In this document: positions 8,487 to 17,205 of the stretch, piece after piece | Numbering within the stretch: the stretch's first letter is position 1 | Layout: the number at the start of each line of letters is the position of its first letter | Assembly (NCBI GenBank): GCA_902629855.1 | Contig: CACOSI010000005.1 | Coordinates: 1-48,748, forward strand | Length of the DNA stretch: 48,748 nt | From: an uncultured Fidelibacterota bacterium | GTDB taxonomy: Bacteria; Fidelibacterota; Marinisomatia; Marinisomatales; Marinisomataceae | Direction: 5' to 3' | The notes under the pieces: generated by a model | The model's input: only the letters and a program-made list of their open reading frames with translations | Databases searched by the model: none | What the model was told of the DNA's origin: nothing | Program-made: the position numbers and the translations under genes

Positions 8487-10586
8487 TTGAGCAGCCCTTC
8501 TTCACAATCTAATACGTTAGAAACTGAAATTCAGTTTATAAAGGGTGTTGGACCAAAAAGGGCACGTGCGCTTGAGTCATTAAACATTTACACGATAAAA
8601 GATTTAATATACTATTTCCCGCGCAAATACCTTGATAGAACCTCTTTATCTTTAATTGGCGACATATCAGAGGAGCAAGAGGTAAACCTAGTTGGGAGAG
8701 TCAAGTCAGTAAGTCTAAAAAGAATGAAAAAAGGAAACTTTGTTACATCTACTTTAGCAGATCATACAGGTTCAGTTCGATTAATGTGGTTTAATGCAGC
8801 AGATTACATTCATCAATCATTAAAAGTTGGAGATTTATTAACGGTTCATGGAAAAGTTGCAGCTTATAAAGGCAATCCACAAATTGTACATCCAGAGTAT
8901 GATAAGCTAAATGCAAATGAAATATCATTAACTACTGGATTTATCATTCCTGTATATCCTTTAACAGATGAATTGAAAAAATCTGGACTTGACAACAGAA
9001 ACTTAAGAAAAATAATATATCTAGCTTTAGATTCTTTAAATGAAGTTGAAGATCACTTTAACGAAAATAAAAGAGATGAATATGATATTGAGAGTCTTAA
9101 TTATTCATTAAGAAACATTCATTACCCAAAAAATTTTGAAGTACTAGAAAAATCAACTTACAGACTAAAATTTGATGAACATTTTTTCTTGCAAATGCTT
9201 TTGGCAAAAAGAAAACAACAAATTAAAGAAAATAAGTGTGAGCCAATAGAATTTAAGACAAGATCTTATAACAAAATTATTGATAATCTAAATTTTGAAT
9301 TAACTGGAAGTCAAAAATTGACTATGAGAGAAATAGTAGACGATTTTTTATCTCAAAATCCAATGAATAGAATGATTCAAGGTGATGTAGGTTGTGGAAA
9401 GACTATAGTTTCAATTTTGTCAGCAGCAATCGTTGTAGATAATGATTACCAAGTAGCAATAATGGCACCAACTGATTTATTAGCAAAACAGTTGTATAAA
9501 AACTTTAAAACGCATTTTAAAAAAATAAAAATTCAGTGTTCACTTTTGACTGGTAGCATAAAAAGTCACGAAAGAAAAAATGTTTTAGCAGATATTAAAT
9601 CAGGTAATACAAAAATTATCATTGGAACCCACGCTTTGTTTCAAAAAGATGTTCAATATAAAAATCTAGGCTTTACAGTAATAGATGAACAACACAGATT
9701 TGGGGTTAACCAAAGACAAAAATTATTATCAAAGTCTGTCAATCCCAATTTAATGGCTATGACAGCAACTCCAATTCCAAGAACACTTGCAATAACTTAT
9801 AATGGTGATATGGATATTTCAATTATTGATGAGCTTCCAAAAAATAGGCCAGAAATTCATACTTCATTTATCGAAAAGGATAATTTATCTACAGCTTATA
9901 ACTTCATTAGAGACCAGATTAAAGAAGGAGGTCAAACTATTATTGTCTATCCTTTAATTTCTGAGAGTGAAAAACATGACTTATCTGCTGCTGAGGAATC
10001 ATATCATTATTTAAAGAAAACAATCTTCCCTGATCAAAATATTGGTTTGGTTCACGGTAAGCTTGATGATGAAGATAAAAATAATGTAATGAGTAGATTT
10101 ATGAATGGTGATATTAATATCCTTGTTTCTACCACTGTAGTAGAGGTTGGTATTGATAATCCGACTGCAAACGTAATATTAATTAATAATTGCGAAAGAT
10201 TTGGATTAAGCCAAATGCATCAATTACGAGGAAGAGTTGGAAGGGGTATTCTAAAAAGTTATTGTTTATTACATAGTGATAGTGAATCACCAAATACAAA
10301 AGACAGACTGGGAATACTTGTGAAATCTAGAAATGGATTTGAAATAGCTGATGAAGATTTAAAACTTAGAGGTCCAGGTGAATTTTTTGGTGAAAAACAA
10401 AGTGGCTTTATCAGGTTTAAAATTGCTGACTTAATTGAAGATGGACCAATAATAAGAATTGCTCGTACTAAAGCTTTTGAAATTATTAATAAAGATGCGA
10501 ATTTAAGCCTTGAAAAAAACATTTTAATTAAAGAGAAATTTGATGATGAATATTTAGATCTTTTTTTAAAAACAACAGTTAATTAA
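8487..10586 (+). CDS. recG: ATP-dependent DNA helicase RecG
   Basis: RecG remodels stalled replication forks and Holliday junctions. In order, the 699-residue protein has a wedge/OB domain (F-I-K-G-V-G-P-K-R-A start, then T-S-T-L-A-D-H-T-G-S-V), a Walker A motif G-D-V-G-C-G-K-T near residue 299, the RecG-specific D-E-Q-H-R-F-G-V box near 400, motif III T-A-T-P-I-P-R-T, and helicase C with Q-L-R-G-R-V-G-R-G near 580. The best start is TTG at 8487, preceded by GGAAG nine bases upstream. A nearby ATG at 8480 is in another frame and stops after ten codons. Length is normal. Confidence 0.96.
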   Translation: MSSPSSQSNTLETEIQFIKGVGPKRARALESLNIYTIKDLIYYFPRKYLDRTSLSLIGDISEEQEVNLVGRVKSVSLKRMKKGNFVTSTLADHTGSVRLMWFNAADYIHQSLKVGDLLTVHGKVAAYKGNPQIVHPEYDKLNANEISLTTGFIIPVYPLTDELKKSGLDNRNLRKIIYLALDSLNEVEDHFNENKRDEYDIESLNYSLRNIHYPKNFEVLEKSTYRLKFDEHFFLQMLLAKRKQQIKENKCEPIEFKTRSYNKIIDNLNFELTGSQKLTMREIVDDFLSQNPMNRMIQGDVGCGKTIVSILSAAIVVDNDYQVAIMAPTDLLAKQLYKNFKTHFKKIKIQCSLLTGSIKSHERKNVLADIKSGNTKIIIGTHALFQKDVQYKNLGFTVIDEQHRFGVNQRQKLLSKSVNPNLMAMTATPIPRTLAITYNGDMDISIIDELPKNRPEIHTSFIEKDNLSTAYNFIRDQIKEGGQTIIVYPLISESEKHDLSAAEESYHYLKKTIFPDQNIGLVHGKLDDEDKNNVMSRFMNGDINILVSTTVVEVGIDNPTANVILINNCERFGLSQMHQLRGRVGRGILKSYCLLHSDSESPNTKDRLGILVKSRNGFEIADEDLKLRGPGEFFGEKQSGFIRFKIADLIEDGPIIRIARTKAFEIINKDANLSLEKNILIKEKFDDEYLDLFLKTTVN

Positions 10587-10595
10587 GGAAAAAAA

Positions 10596-10907
10596 ATGAA
10601 AGAAAAACCAACAGAAAAACAATTATTTGATGCTTTAATTTCTCAAACAGCTTATGGAATTTGGGTTTCATTAGGAAAACTTCAAAATCCAGTAAATGGT
10701 GAGACAAATATCGATTTACAACAAGCATCAATTCAAATTGATATGTTAGATATGATTAATAATAAGATGCATGCAAGTTTATCTGATGAAGAAAGAGAAT
10801 ATATTGATAAAGTTTTATCGGAAGCTAAGATGAATTATCTTGAAGTAGAAAAAAATGAATCTACAAAAGATGACAAAAAAGAAGTCGAAGAAAAATCAGA
10901 AGAGTAA
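10596..10907 (+). CDS. DUF1844 family protein
   Basis: A small 103-residue soluble protein. It fits DUF1844: a conserved helix with L-x-x-Q, L-G-K-L-Q-N-P-V-N-G, then D-L-x-x-A-x-x-x-I-D-M-L and a helix ending in E-x-x-Y-I-D. The last 20 residues are a charged Lys/Glu tail. Its function is not established. AAGGA lies about eight bases before the ATG, one of the clearer Shine-Dalgarno sites in the window. The tail is read from DNA that also encodes the start of the next gene in another frame. Confidence 0.75.
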   Translation: MKEKPTEKQLFDALISQTAYGIWVSLGKLQNPVNGETNIDLQQASIQIDMLDMINNKMHASLSDEEREYIDKVLSEAKMNYLEVEKNESTKDDKKEVEEKSEE

Positions 10908-13788
10908 ATTGGAATACCTTAAAAAATTTAATCCTTCTTTAGAACAATTAATTAGCATTTCTCTTTTTGTTATAACCTTTGTTATTTATTTCTCAACTAT
11001 GGCACCAACTGTATCTTTCTGGGATACTGGAGAGTTTATTGCAACTTCATACATTTTAGGAATCCCTCATCCTCCTGGTAGTCCTTTATATCTACTTGTT
11101 GGTAAGCTATTTAGTTTAATTCCAATTAGTTCTGACATTGCATTTAGAGTAAATATTTTTTCACCTTTAATAAGTGCCGCAACGATTAGTCTTCTATTTC
11201 TAATTTGTAATCAATTTTTGGATAGAGTTGACACTGAAATTGAGAATAAAACATTTAAAATATACTCATCTTTCATTGCCTCATTGACTTTTGCTTTTAC
11301 ACACAGCCATTGGTTTAATGCTGTTGAAACTGAAGTTTATGCTTTTAGCGGTTTTTTAACAGCACTTGTTATTTATTTGGTAATGAGATGGTCAAAAGAA
11401 TATAAAAATAGTTATCATTTAATATATTTGATTTTTATCTCATATTTAATTGGTCTTGCAACTGGTTTACATTTATTAAATCTCCTTACAATACCCTTTA
11501 TTGGATTAGTAATTTATTTTACTTTAAATAAGTTAAGTATAAAGAATTTTTTACTCACCATTATGCTATCACTTGCTATTTTTTTTGGTGTTCAAAACTT
11601 AATTATTAAAGGCATTCCTTTAATTGCTCAAAGCATTGGATTAATTGGTTTATTTGTATTTATTGCAATAATAATTTTTTTGAATATTTATTTTATAAAG
11701 AAGAAAAAGATGCTATCAACAATTATAATGAGTTCAATTGTACTGATTATGATTGGATATTCAACTTATTTCTCAATTTTCATTAGATCAGGTCAAAACC
11801 CTAATATTGATGAAAATAATCCAGAAACAGTTGAAGAAGCTATTTCCTATTTGAATAGAGACCAATATGGTAAAATGACACTGCTACCAAGGAAATTTGA
11901 TAATTTACCTTCAAAAATATCTGTTGTTGGAAAACCTGAATTAGATAATAGAACGTTCTCTTCAAAACAAAATTATGCATATATGATACATGATCTTCCT
12001 CAACAATTAAGTTTTTTTTGGAATTATCAAATAAAGAAAATGTACGTAAGATATTTTCTTTGGCAATTTGCAGGTAAGGGAGATAGCAATGATCCGTTTG
12101 TTGCCTCAGTAGGTGCAAATAATTTACAGGATGGTGTTGATTGGAGACAATTTGGATTACCAATTGCGCTAATAATTGGGTTTATTGGATTTTTTTATCA
12201 TTTCAGAACAAATAAATATGATGCTTTTTCATTATTGATACTATTTTTAATGACTGGTTTAGCAATTATACTTTATCTAAACCAAGACTCGCCCCAACCT
12301 AGAGAAAGAGATTATTCATATGTAGCTAGTTTTATGACTTTTTCAATATGGATATCTTTAGGAATTTATGGATCTATCAATTTCATTTGTGATAAACTGT
12401 TAGAAAAATCAATTAAGAAGAAAGCTATAAATTTTATGTTAGTTTTATTTTTGTTTTTTATGCCAAGTAGAATGTTATTAGCAAATTATGACACCCATGA
12501 TAGGACAGGTAATTATATAGCATGGGACATGGCATACAATATGCTACAAACATGTGAACCAAATGCAATATTATTCACAAATGGAGATAATGATACTTTT
12601 CCGTTATGGTATCTTCAAGAAGTAGAAAAAATTAGGACAGATGTTGTTGTTGCAAATCTTAGCCTTTTAAATACTTCTTGGTATGTTGAGCAATTAAAAT
12701 CAAGATATGATAAAAACCCATTTATTAAAATGGAACAAAGTGAGATAGATAACCTTGATTTTAAGAGGTGGGAAACAAAAGAAGTATCCATAAATGCACC
12801 AAAAGATCAAAATAATCAAACTGGAAAAATCAAATGGAATTTAAAACCAACCTATATGGATATTGCTCTTAGAATCCAAGATTTAATGGTTTTAAAAATA
12901 ATCAATGACAATAATTGGGAAAGACCTATTTATTTTGCAGTAACTGTTTCACCTGCAAGTATGTTAAGTCTAGATGAATATTTAAGAATGGATGGCTTAG
13001 CTTACAAACTGGTTAATAATAAAAGTGAAATTGTTAATAAAGAAATAATCTCAAAAAATTTATTGGAATTTATTGGAGATCCTTCTTGGTTTAAAGATTA
13101 TGATTTCAATAAAGATATTCCTGTTTCAAGAAATATATCAAAAGAATACCAAAGTGGATATCTTTACAGAAATTTATCTAATGAAAATGTTTACATTGAA
13201 CCTCAAATTGGTAGATTAATTCAAAATTATAGAACTGGATTTGCAAGATTATCTATTTCATATTATTTAGATGAAGAATTAGAAAGTTCAGAAAAAGTGT
13301 TGCTAGAAATGGAAAAAATAATGCCAAGTAGTATTATACCATTTCCTTCCAAAGATTTACAGTATCAAATAGCTCAAGTTTATAATGGTGTAGGTAATAA
13401 AGAAAAAATGAAATACCATATGAAAGAATTAATTGATAGGAAAGATCTTGAATTAAATGACTATATTTTATATGGAAAAACTTTTATTCAAAGTTTGGAG
13501 GAATATGAGGAATCAGAATTAATTTTTGAAACTATATACAATAATTACAATATTATTGAGAATTCAATTAAAAAAAGGGGATACACGTCAACAAAAATAT
13601 CACCATCTGAGTGGAATAATTGGCAGGAAAGTCTAGCAGAAATAGTTTTTTTATTATATATAAGCTATAAAGAACAAGAAAAATATGATAAAGCTGAAGC
13701 TTTACTAAATAATTGGATTGCTAAAAATCCAAATGATGAAAATGCAACAAAGCTTCTTGAAGAAATAATTGAACTAAAACTCAAATGA
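10855..13788 (+). CDS. DUF2723 / TMEM260-like multi-pass membrane protein
   Basis: A protein of up to 977 residues with about 12 hydrophobic helices in the first 550 residues, followed by a long soluble part. The DUF2723 signature is clear: T-M-A-P-T-V-S-F-W-D-T-G-E-F near residue 50, then P-H-P-P-G-S-P-L-Y, and later S-P-Q-P-R-E-R-D-Y-S-Y and N-G-D-N-D-T-F-P-L-W-Y-L-Q. The C-terminus contains TPR-like helices, including K-A-E-A-L-L-N-N-W. The family belongs to the GT-C glycosyltransferase fold; the animal homologue TMEM260 is a protein O-mannosyltransferase. A role in protein or surface glycosylation is therefore an inference. The start is uncertain: ATG at 10855 or 10870 (the second begins M-T-K-K-K). 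Both overlap the DUF1844 gene. Confidence 0.85.
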   Translation: MNLQKMTKKKSKKNQKSKLEYLKKFNPSLEQLISISLFVITFVIYFSTMAPTVSFWDTGEFIATSYILGIPHPPGSPLYLLVGKLFSLIPISSDIAFRVNIFSPLISAATISLLFLICNQFLDRVDTEIENKTFKIYSSFIASLTFAFTHSHWFNAVETEVYAFSGFLTALVIYLVMRWSKEYKNSYHLIYLIFISYLIGLATGLHLLNLLTIPFIGLVIYFTLNKLSIKNFLLTIMLSLAIFFGVQNLIIKGIPLIAQSIGLIGLFVFIAIIIFLNIYFIKKKKMLSTIIMSSIVLIMIGYSTYFSIFIRSGQNPNIDENNPETVEEAISYLNRDQYGKMTLLPRKFDNLPSKISVVGKPELDNRTFSSKQNYAYMIHDLPQQLSFFWNYQIKKMYVRYFLWQFAGKGDSNDPFVASVGANNLQDGVDWRQFGLPIALIIGFIGFFYHFRTNKYDAFSLLILFLMTGLAIILYLNQDSPQPRERDYSYVASFMTFSIWISLGIYGSINFICDKLLEKSIKKKAINFMLVLFLFFMPSRMLLANYDTHDRTGNYIAWDMAYNMLQTCEPNAILFTNGDNDTFPLWYLQEVEKIRTDVVVANLSLLNTSWYVEQLKSRYDKNPFIKMEQSEIDNLDFKRWETKEVSINAPKDQNNQTGKIKWNLKPTYMDIALRIQDLMVLKIINDNNWERPIYFAVTVSPASMLSLDEYLRMDGLAYKLVNNKSEIVNKEIISKNLLEFIGDPSWFKDYDFNKDIPVSRNISKEYQSGYLYRNLSNENVYIEPQIGRLIQNYRTGFARLSISYYLDEELESSEKVLLEMEKIMPSSIIPFPSKDLQYQIAQVYNGVGNKEKMKYHMKELIDRKDLELNDYILYGKTFIQSLEEYEESELIFETIYNNYNIIENSIKKRGYTSTKISPSEWNNWQESLAEIVFLLYISYKEQEKYDKAEALLNNWIAKNPNDENATKLLEEIIELKLK

Positions 13789-14801
13789 CGTCTGTTTCAA
13801 TAGTTATACCTCACTTGAATGGAAAAGAGATGTTGTATAACTGCATTGAATCCTTATATCGAAATATTATAAATATTAATGTTGAAGTAATTATTGTTGA
13901 TAATGGTTCAACAGATAATTCAATTGAAAATGTTAAGAAGCATTTTAATGAATTAAAAATCATAAAATCAGATAAAAATCTTGGATATAGCGGCGGTTGC
14001 AACTTAGGAGCATCAAAAGCTATTCATAATTATATAATTTTTTTAAATAATGATACAATTCATTCTAAAGGATGGGTAGAAGAACTAGTAAACTTTTTAG
14101 ATAGTAATCCTCATATTGGTGCTGCACAACCAAAAATTTTAAATGCTATTAATAAAGATAAATTTGATTATGCCGGAGCTGCAGGAGGGTTTATTGATAA
14201 GTATTGTTTCCCTTATGCTCAAGGAAGATTATTTAGCACAATTGAGGAAGATAAGGGTCAATATAATGAGCCGAAAAAAATATTTTGGGCATCAGGTGCA
14301 GCCTTCATTGTAAGAAAAGATATCTTTTCATCTCTTGGTATGTTTGATAATATATATTTTGCTTACATGGAAGAAATAGATTTTTGTTGGCAGATGCATC
14401 TGGATGGATGGGGAATATGGTATGTCCCATCTTCTACTATTTACCATTTCGGCAAACAAACCATAAAAGAGAATTCATACAAATCGCATTATTTAAATCA
14501 TCGAAATTCCTGGATACTATTTTTAAAAAATACTTATTCATTTCATGGAGGATTGATGATTATTAATAGAGTTTTATTGGATTACATGGCTTGCATTTAT
14601 TCAGTTATAACTTTTGATTTTAATAGACTAATTGCAATTCTGTCATCACAATTATGGTTATTATTTAATTTTTACAAACTCGTATCAATAAGAAAAAATA
14701 AGAAAATAAAAAATGCAAAATTAGATATTTTATTTAATGGTAGTATTGCAATTGAATATTTTTTTAAAGGAAATAAATTTTTTTCAGATATTAATCATTA
14801 A
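13785..14801 (+). CDS. Family 2 glycosyltransferase
   Basis: A 338-residue GT2 (GT-A fold) enzyme of the rhamnosyltransferase/WbbL-like type, likely transferring a sugar onto a surface polysaccharide or glycan. Visible are the nucleotide-binding start S-I-V-I-P-H-L-N-G, V-D-N-G-S-T-D-N-S near residue 46, N-L-G-Y-S-G-G-C-N near 74, the metal-binding region F-L-N-N-D-T, and an E-E-I-D-F-C-W catalytic-type segment near residue 200. A hydrophobic C-terminal region may contact the membrane. It overlaps the DUF2723 stop by four bases, so the two probably work in the same glycosylation step. Its 3' end overlaps the convergent DUF4835 gene by 18 bases. Donor and acceptor are unknown. Confidence 0.88.
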   Translation: MTSVSIVIPHLNGKEMLYNCIESLYRNIININVEVIIVDNGSTDNSIENVKKHFNELKIIKSDKNLGYSGGCNLGASKAIHNYIIFLNNDTIHSKGWVEELVNFLDSNPHIGAAQPKILNAINKDKFDYAGAAGGFIDKYCFPYAQGRLFSTIEEDKGQYNEPKKIFWASGAAFIVRKDIFSSLGMFDNIYFAYMEEIDFCWQMHLDGWGIWYVPSSTIYHFGKQTIKENSYKSHYLNHRNSWILFLKNTYSFHGGLMIINRVLLDYMACIYSVITFDFNRLIAILSSQLWLLFNFYKLVSIRKNKKIKNAKLDILFNGSIAIEYFFKGNKFFSDINH

Positions 14802-15635
14802 ATCTTCGTAAAGACTCTTCCTTTGAGGATCAACAAGCTGCATTTCTTTCAGCATATTTTTTTGACCAAGTTTTTTCATGATACTTCCAATTTTAGGTCC
14901 ATGATATTTTAAAAACATTCCCGTATAATTTTCCTGAGAATAATTATCAAATACTTCATTGAGATTTTTAATAATATCCTTTAATGCTAATTGACATTCG
15001 TCAATTTCACCATTTTCAAAAAGTTCGTAGGTGAGATATGTTGAAAACCTTAATTTTCTTAAACCATTATTTTCCGTTAATATATTTATCAATAGCAATC
15101 TTTGTTCCCATCCTCTTGAAAAGTTTGATGCACTTGATCTAACAGCAATACTTCGGGCTTTTTCATAATGTAGAGTACCTCCTAGAGGACTCCATGTATC
15201 TATTTCAGCTCCAAGAATTATATTTCCATAGAAGCCTAAGAGGCTTGATAAAGGATCATAGTAAATACTATCATAATACAAAGATGTATTTTGGCTTAAA
15301 GAAAATTGTGAACCCTTATCAAAAAAGTGTAAATCTTTATTATTACTAAAAAGTGACTGGATTAAAAAAGCTTCTGAACTACCAATATTTGCATTTCCTT
15401 CAAAAATTATTTGAACATCAAGTTTTAGTTCAAGATCGCTATACTCGTCGTTCCATACTGAATTTTCATAGAACTTTTTTATACTATTGTTCAAGCTTAT
15501 AAGTGTGGTTTTCTCATCTGCACGAAGAAGCCTATCATCAAAACTAACATTTACCTCTTTAAATTGAGCAAATAGCATTGAAAACAGCATTAAAAAACTG
15601 AGATATTTGTTTAGTTTTTGTAGCATAAAAGACAT
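14784..15635 (-). CDS. DUF4835 family exported protein
   Basis: A 283-residue protein with a signal peptide ending in M-L-F-A-Q near residue 23. It matches the Bacteroidetes DUF4835 family: a beta-rich N-terminal half with a V-N-V-S-F-D-D start, then a helical half introduced by G-F-Y-G-N-I-I-L-G-A and the family signature D-T-W-S-P-L-G-G-T, followed by A-R-S-I-A and G-W-E-Q-R. From memory, this family has been linked to type IX secretion (PorD); I treat that as tentative because no other por/gld gene is in the window. A second in-frame Met at codon 4 (M-L-Q-K-L) gives a cleaner signal peptide. It is transcribed away from the tRNA nucleotidyltransferase, only 21 bases away. Confidence 0.75.
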   Translation of the reverse strand: MSFMLQKLNKYLSFLMLFSMLFAQFKEVNVSFDDRLLRADEKTTLISLNNSIKKFYENSVWNDEYSDLELKLDVQIIFEGNANIGSSEAFLIQSLFSNNKDLHFFDKGSQFSLSQNTSLYYDSIYYDPLSSLLGFYGNIILGAEIDTWSPLGGTLHYEKARSIAVRSSASNFSRGWEQRLLLINILTENNGLRKLRFSTYLTYELFENGEIDECQLALKDIIKNLNEVFDNYSQENYTGMFLKYHGPKIGSIMKKLGQKNMLKEMQLVDPQRKSLYEDLMINI

Positions 15636-15656
15636 ATATATTTTTTAATTTACAAA

Positions 15657-17075
15657 ATGGCAATAATTAAAGATATAATTAAGCAGAATAAACGATTATA
15701 TGATATTTCTAAAATAATTTCATCATTAGCTGATAATCAAAACATAAAGTGTTATTTAGTTGGTGGTTGTGTAAGAGATCTAATGTTAGATCCTAAAAAA
15801 GAATCAATTGATTTAGATATCATGGTTGAAGGCGATGGAATTGATTTTGCTAAAAAAATTGCTCAAGAGTTAAAAATAGCCAAAATCATTCCATTTGAAA
15901 AATTTGCTACTGCCAAGATTCCATATGAAAAATTTGAAATTGAGGTAGCATCTGCTAGAACAGAGTCATATTTTGAAGGATCGCGAAACCCCTCAGAAGT
16001 TAAAATGACTAATATTCAAGAGGATCTTAAAAGACGAGACTTTACAGTTAATTCCATGGCAATAAGTATTAACAATAATAATTTTGGAGAATTTTTTGAT
16101 CCCTTTCATGGAATGGATGATTTAAGGAAAAAGATTTTAAAAACCCCAATGAATCCAGATAGCACATTTTCAGATGATCCATTAAGAATGATAAGAGCTG
16201 CATATTTCTCTTCTAAACTAAACTTAACAATTGAAAAAAATAGCTTTGATGCCATAAAGAAAAATTCAGAAAGAATTAAAATAGTTTCTCAAGAAAGAAT
16301 CACCAATGAATTATTAAAAGTTTTAGGAACAAAAAAACCTTCAATTGGTCTGGATATTCTTCAAATGTCTGGAATAATGAAATATATATTTCCTGAAATA
16401 TCAAATATGTTTGGACTAGATCAATCAAATGAATATCACCACAAGGATATTTTTTATCATACTCTTGAAGTAGTTGATAATGCTGCATCCATGTCAGAAA
16501 ATGTCAATTTAAGATTAGCAGCTTTAGTGCATGATATTGCTAAACCACAAACTAGAAGACTTTCAAAAACTAAGGGCTATACTTTTTATGGTCATGATGA
16601 CGTTGGTGCAAGATTATTAATAGACATTTCAAAGCGAATGAAGTTTTCGAATAATACAAGAGACTATATCTCAAAATTAACGGCATTACATTTGCGCCCT
16701 ATAGGTTTGGCAAAAGATGGAGTTACTGATTCAGCAATCAGACGACTGATTGTTGATGCAGGCGAAGAAATCAATGATTTAATGATATTATGTCGTGCTG
16801 ATATAACTACAAAAAATCCAAAAAATATAAAAAAATATCTATCTAACTTTGATAGAGTAGAGAAAAGAATGAATGAAGTTATTGAAATTGATCATTTAAG
16901 ATCTTTTCAATCACCTGTAAGAGGGGCAGAGATAATGAAAATGTTCAATTTAACTCCTGGTAAAGAGGTAGGAAGATTAAAAGGTCTTGTTGAAGAAGCT
17001 ATTATTAATGGAGATATTAAAAATACATATTCCGATGCAATATCATTTCTTGATAGAATAAAACACGAAAAATGA
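15657..17075 (+). CDS. cca: tRNA nucleotidyltransferase (CCA-adding), HD domain
   Basis: A 472-residue class II nucleotidyltransferase. The head domain shows L-V-G-G-C-V-R-D-L near residue 35 and the catalytic D-L-D-I-M pair near 54. The R-R-D-F-T-V-N-S-M-A motif lies near residue 127, with the neck and body domain P-L-R-M-I-R-A after it. An HD domain follows (A-A-L-V-H-D-I-A-K-P near 290). Poly(A) polymerases share the head, but the HD domain and length favour CCA addition or repair. The context agrees: neither the tRNA-Asn gene nor the tRNA fragment in this window encodes CCA, so the cell needs such an enzyme. No Shine-Dalgarno sequence precedes the ATG. Confidence 0.9.
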   Translation: MAIIKDIIKQNKRLYDISKIISSLADNQNIKCYLVGGCVRDLMLDPKKESIDLDIMVEGDGIDFAKKIAQELKIAKIIPFEKFATAKIPYEKFEIEVASARTESYFEGSRNPSEVKMTNIQEDLKRRDFTVNSMAISINNNNFGEFFDPFHGMDDLRKKILKTPMNPDSTFSDDPLRMIRAAYFSSKLNLTIEKNSFDAIKKNSERIKIVSQERITNELLKVLGTKKPSIGLDILQMSGIMKYIFPEISNMFGLDQSNEYHHKDIFYHTLEVVDNAASMSENVNLRLAALVHDIAKPQTRRLSKTKGYTFYGHDDVGARLLIDISKRMKFSNNTRDYISKLTALHLRPIGLAKDGVTDSAIRRLIVDAGEEINDLMILCRADITTKNPKNIKKYLSNFDRVEKRMNEVIEIDHLRSFQSPVRGAEIMKMFNLTPGKEVGRLKGLVEEAIINGDIKNTYSDAISFLDRIKHEK

Positions 17076-17106
17076 TTTTTTCATATTTTATTATTTTTAA
17101 TCAATA

Positions 17107-17135
17107 TTGTTAAACGAGATAAAAATATATATATT
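17107..17135 (+). promoter_or_regulatory. Possible sigma-70-type promoter for the efflux operon
   Basis: The 130-base gap before tolC contains TTGTTA (17107-17112) and TATATT (17130-17135), separated by 17 bases and lying about 70 bases before the ATG. Spacing is ideal, but the gap is so AT-rich that chance matches are likely. The rest of the gap shows no strong hairpin. AAAGGCAG sits about seven bases before the tolC ATG and may serve as its ribosome-binding site. Confidence 0.3.
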
Positions 17136-17205
17136 TCTATCCTTTGTATAGAATGTAGAAAATGAAACAATTTATATTAAATTAGATATAAATAAAGGCA
17201 GTAAA

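Noticed and set aside
14384-14566. 60-residue plus-strand frame inside the glycosyltransferase gene
   Set aside because: It is out of frame within a conserved GT2 domain with no ribosome-binding site or family match.
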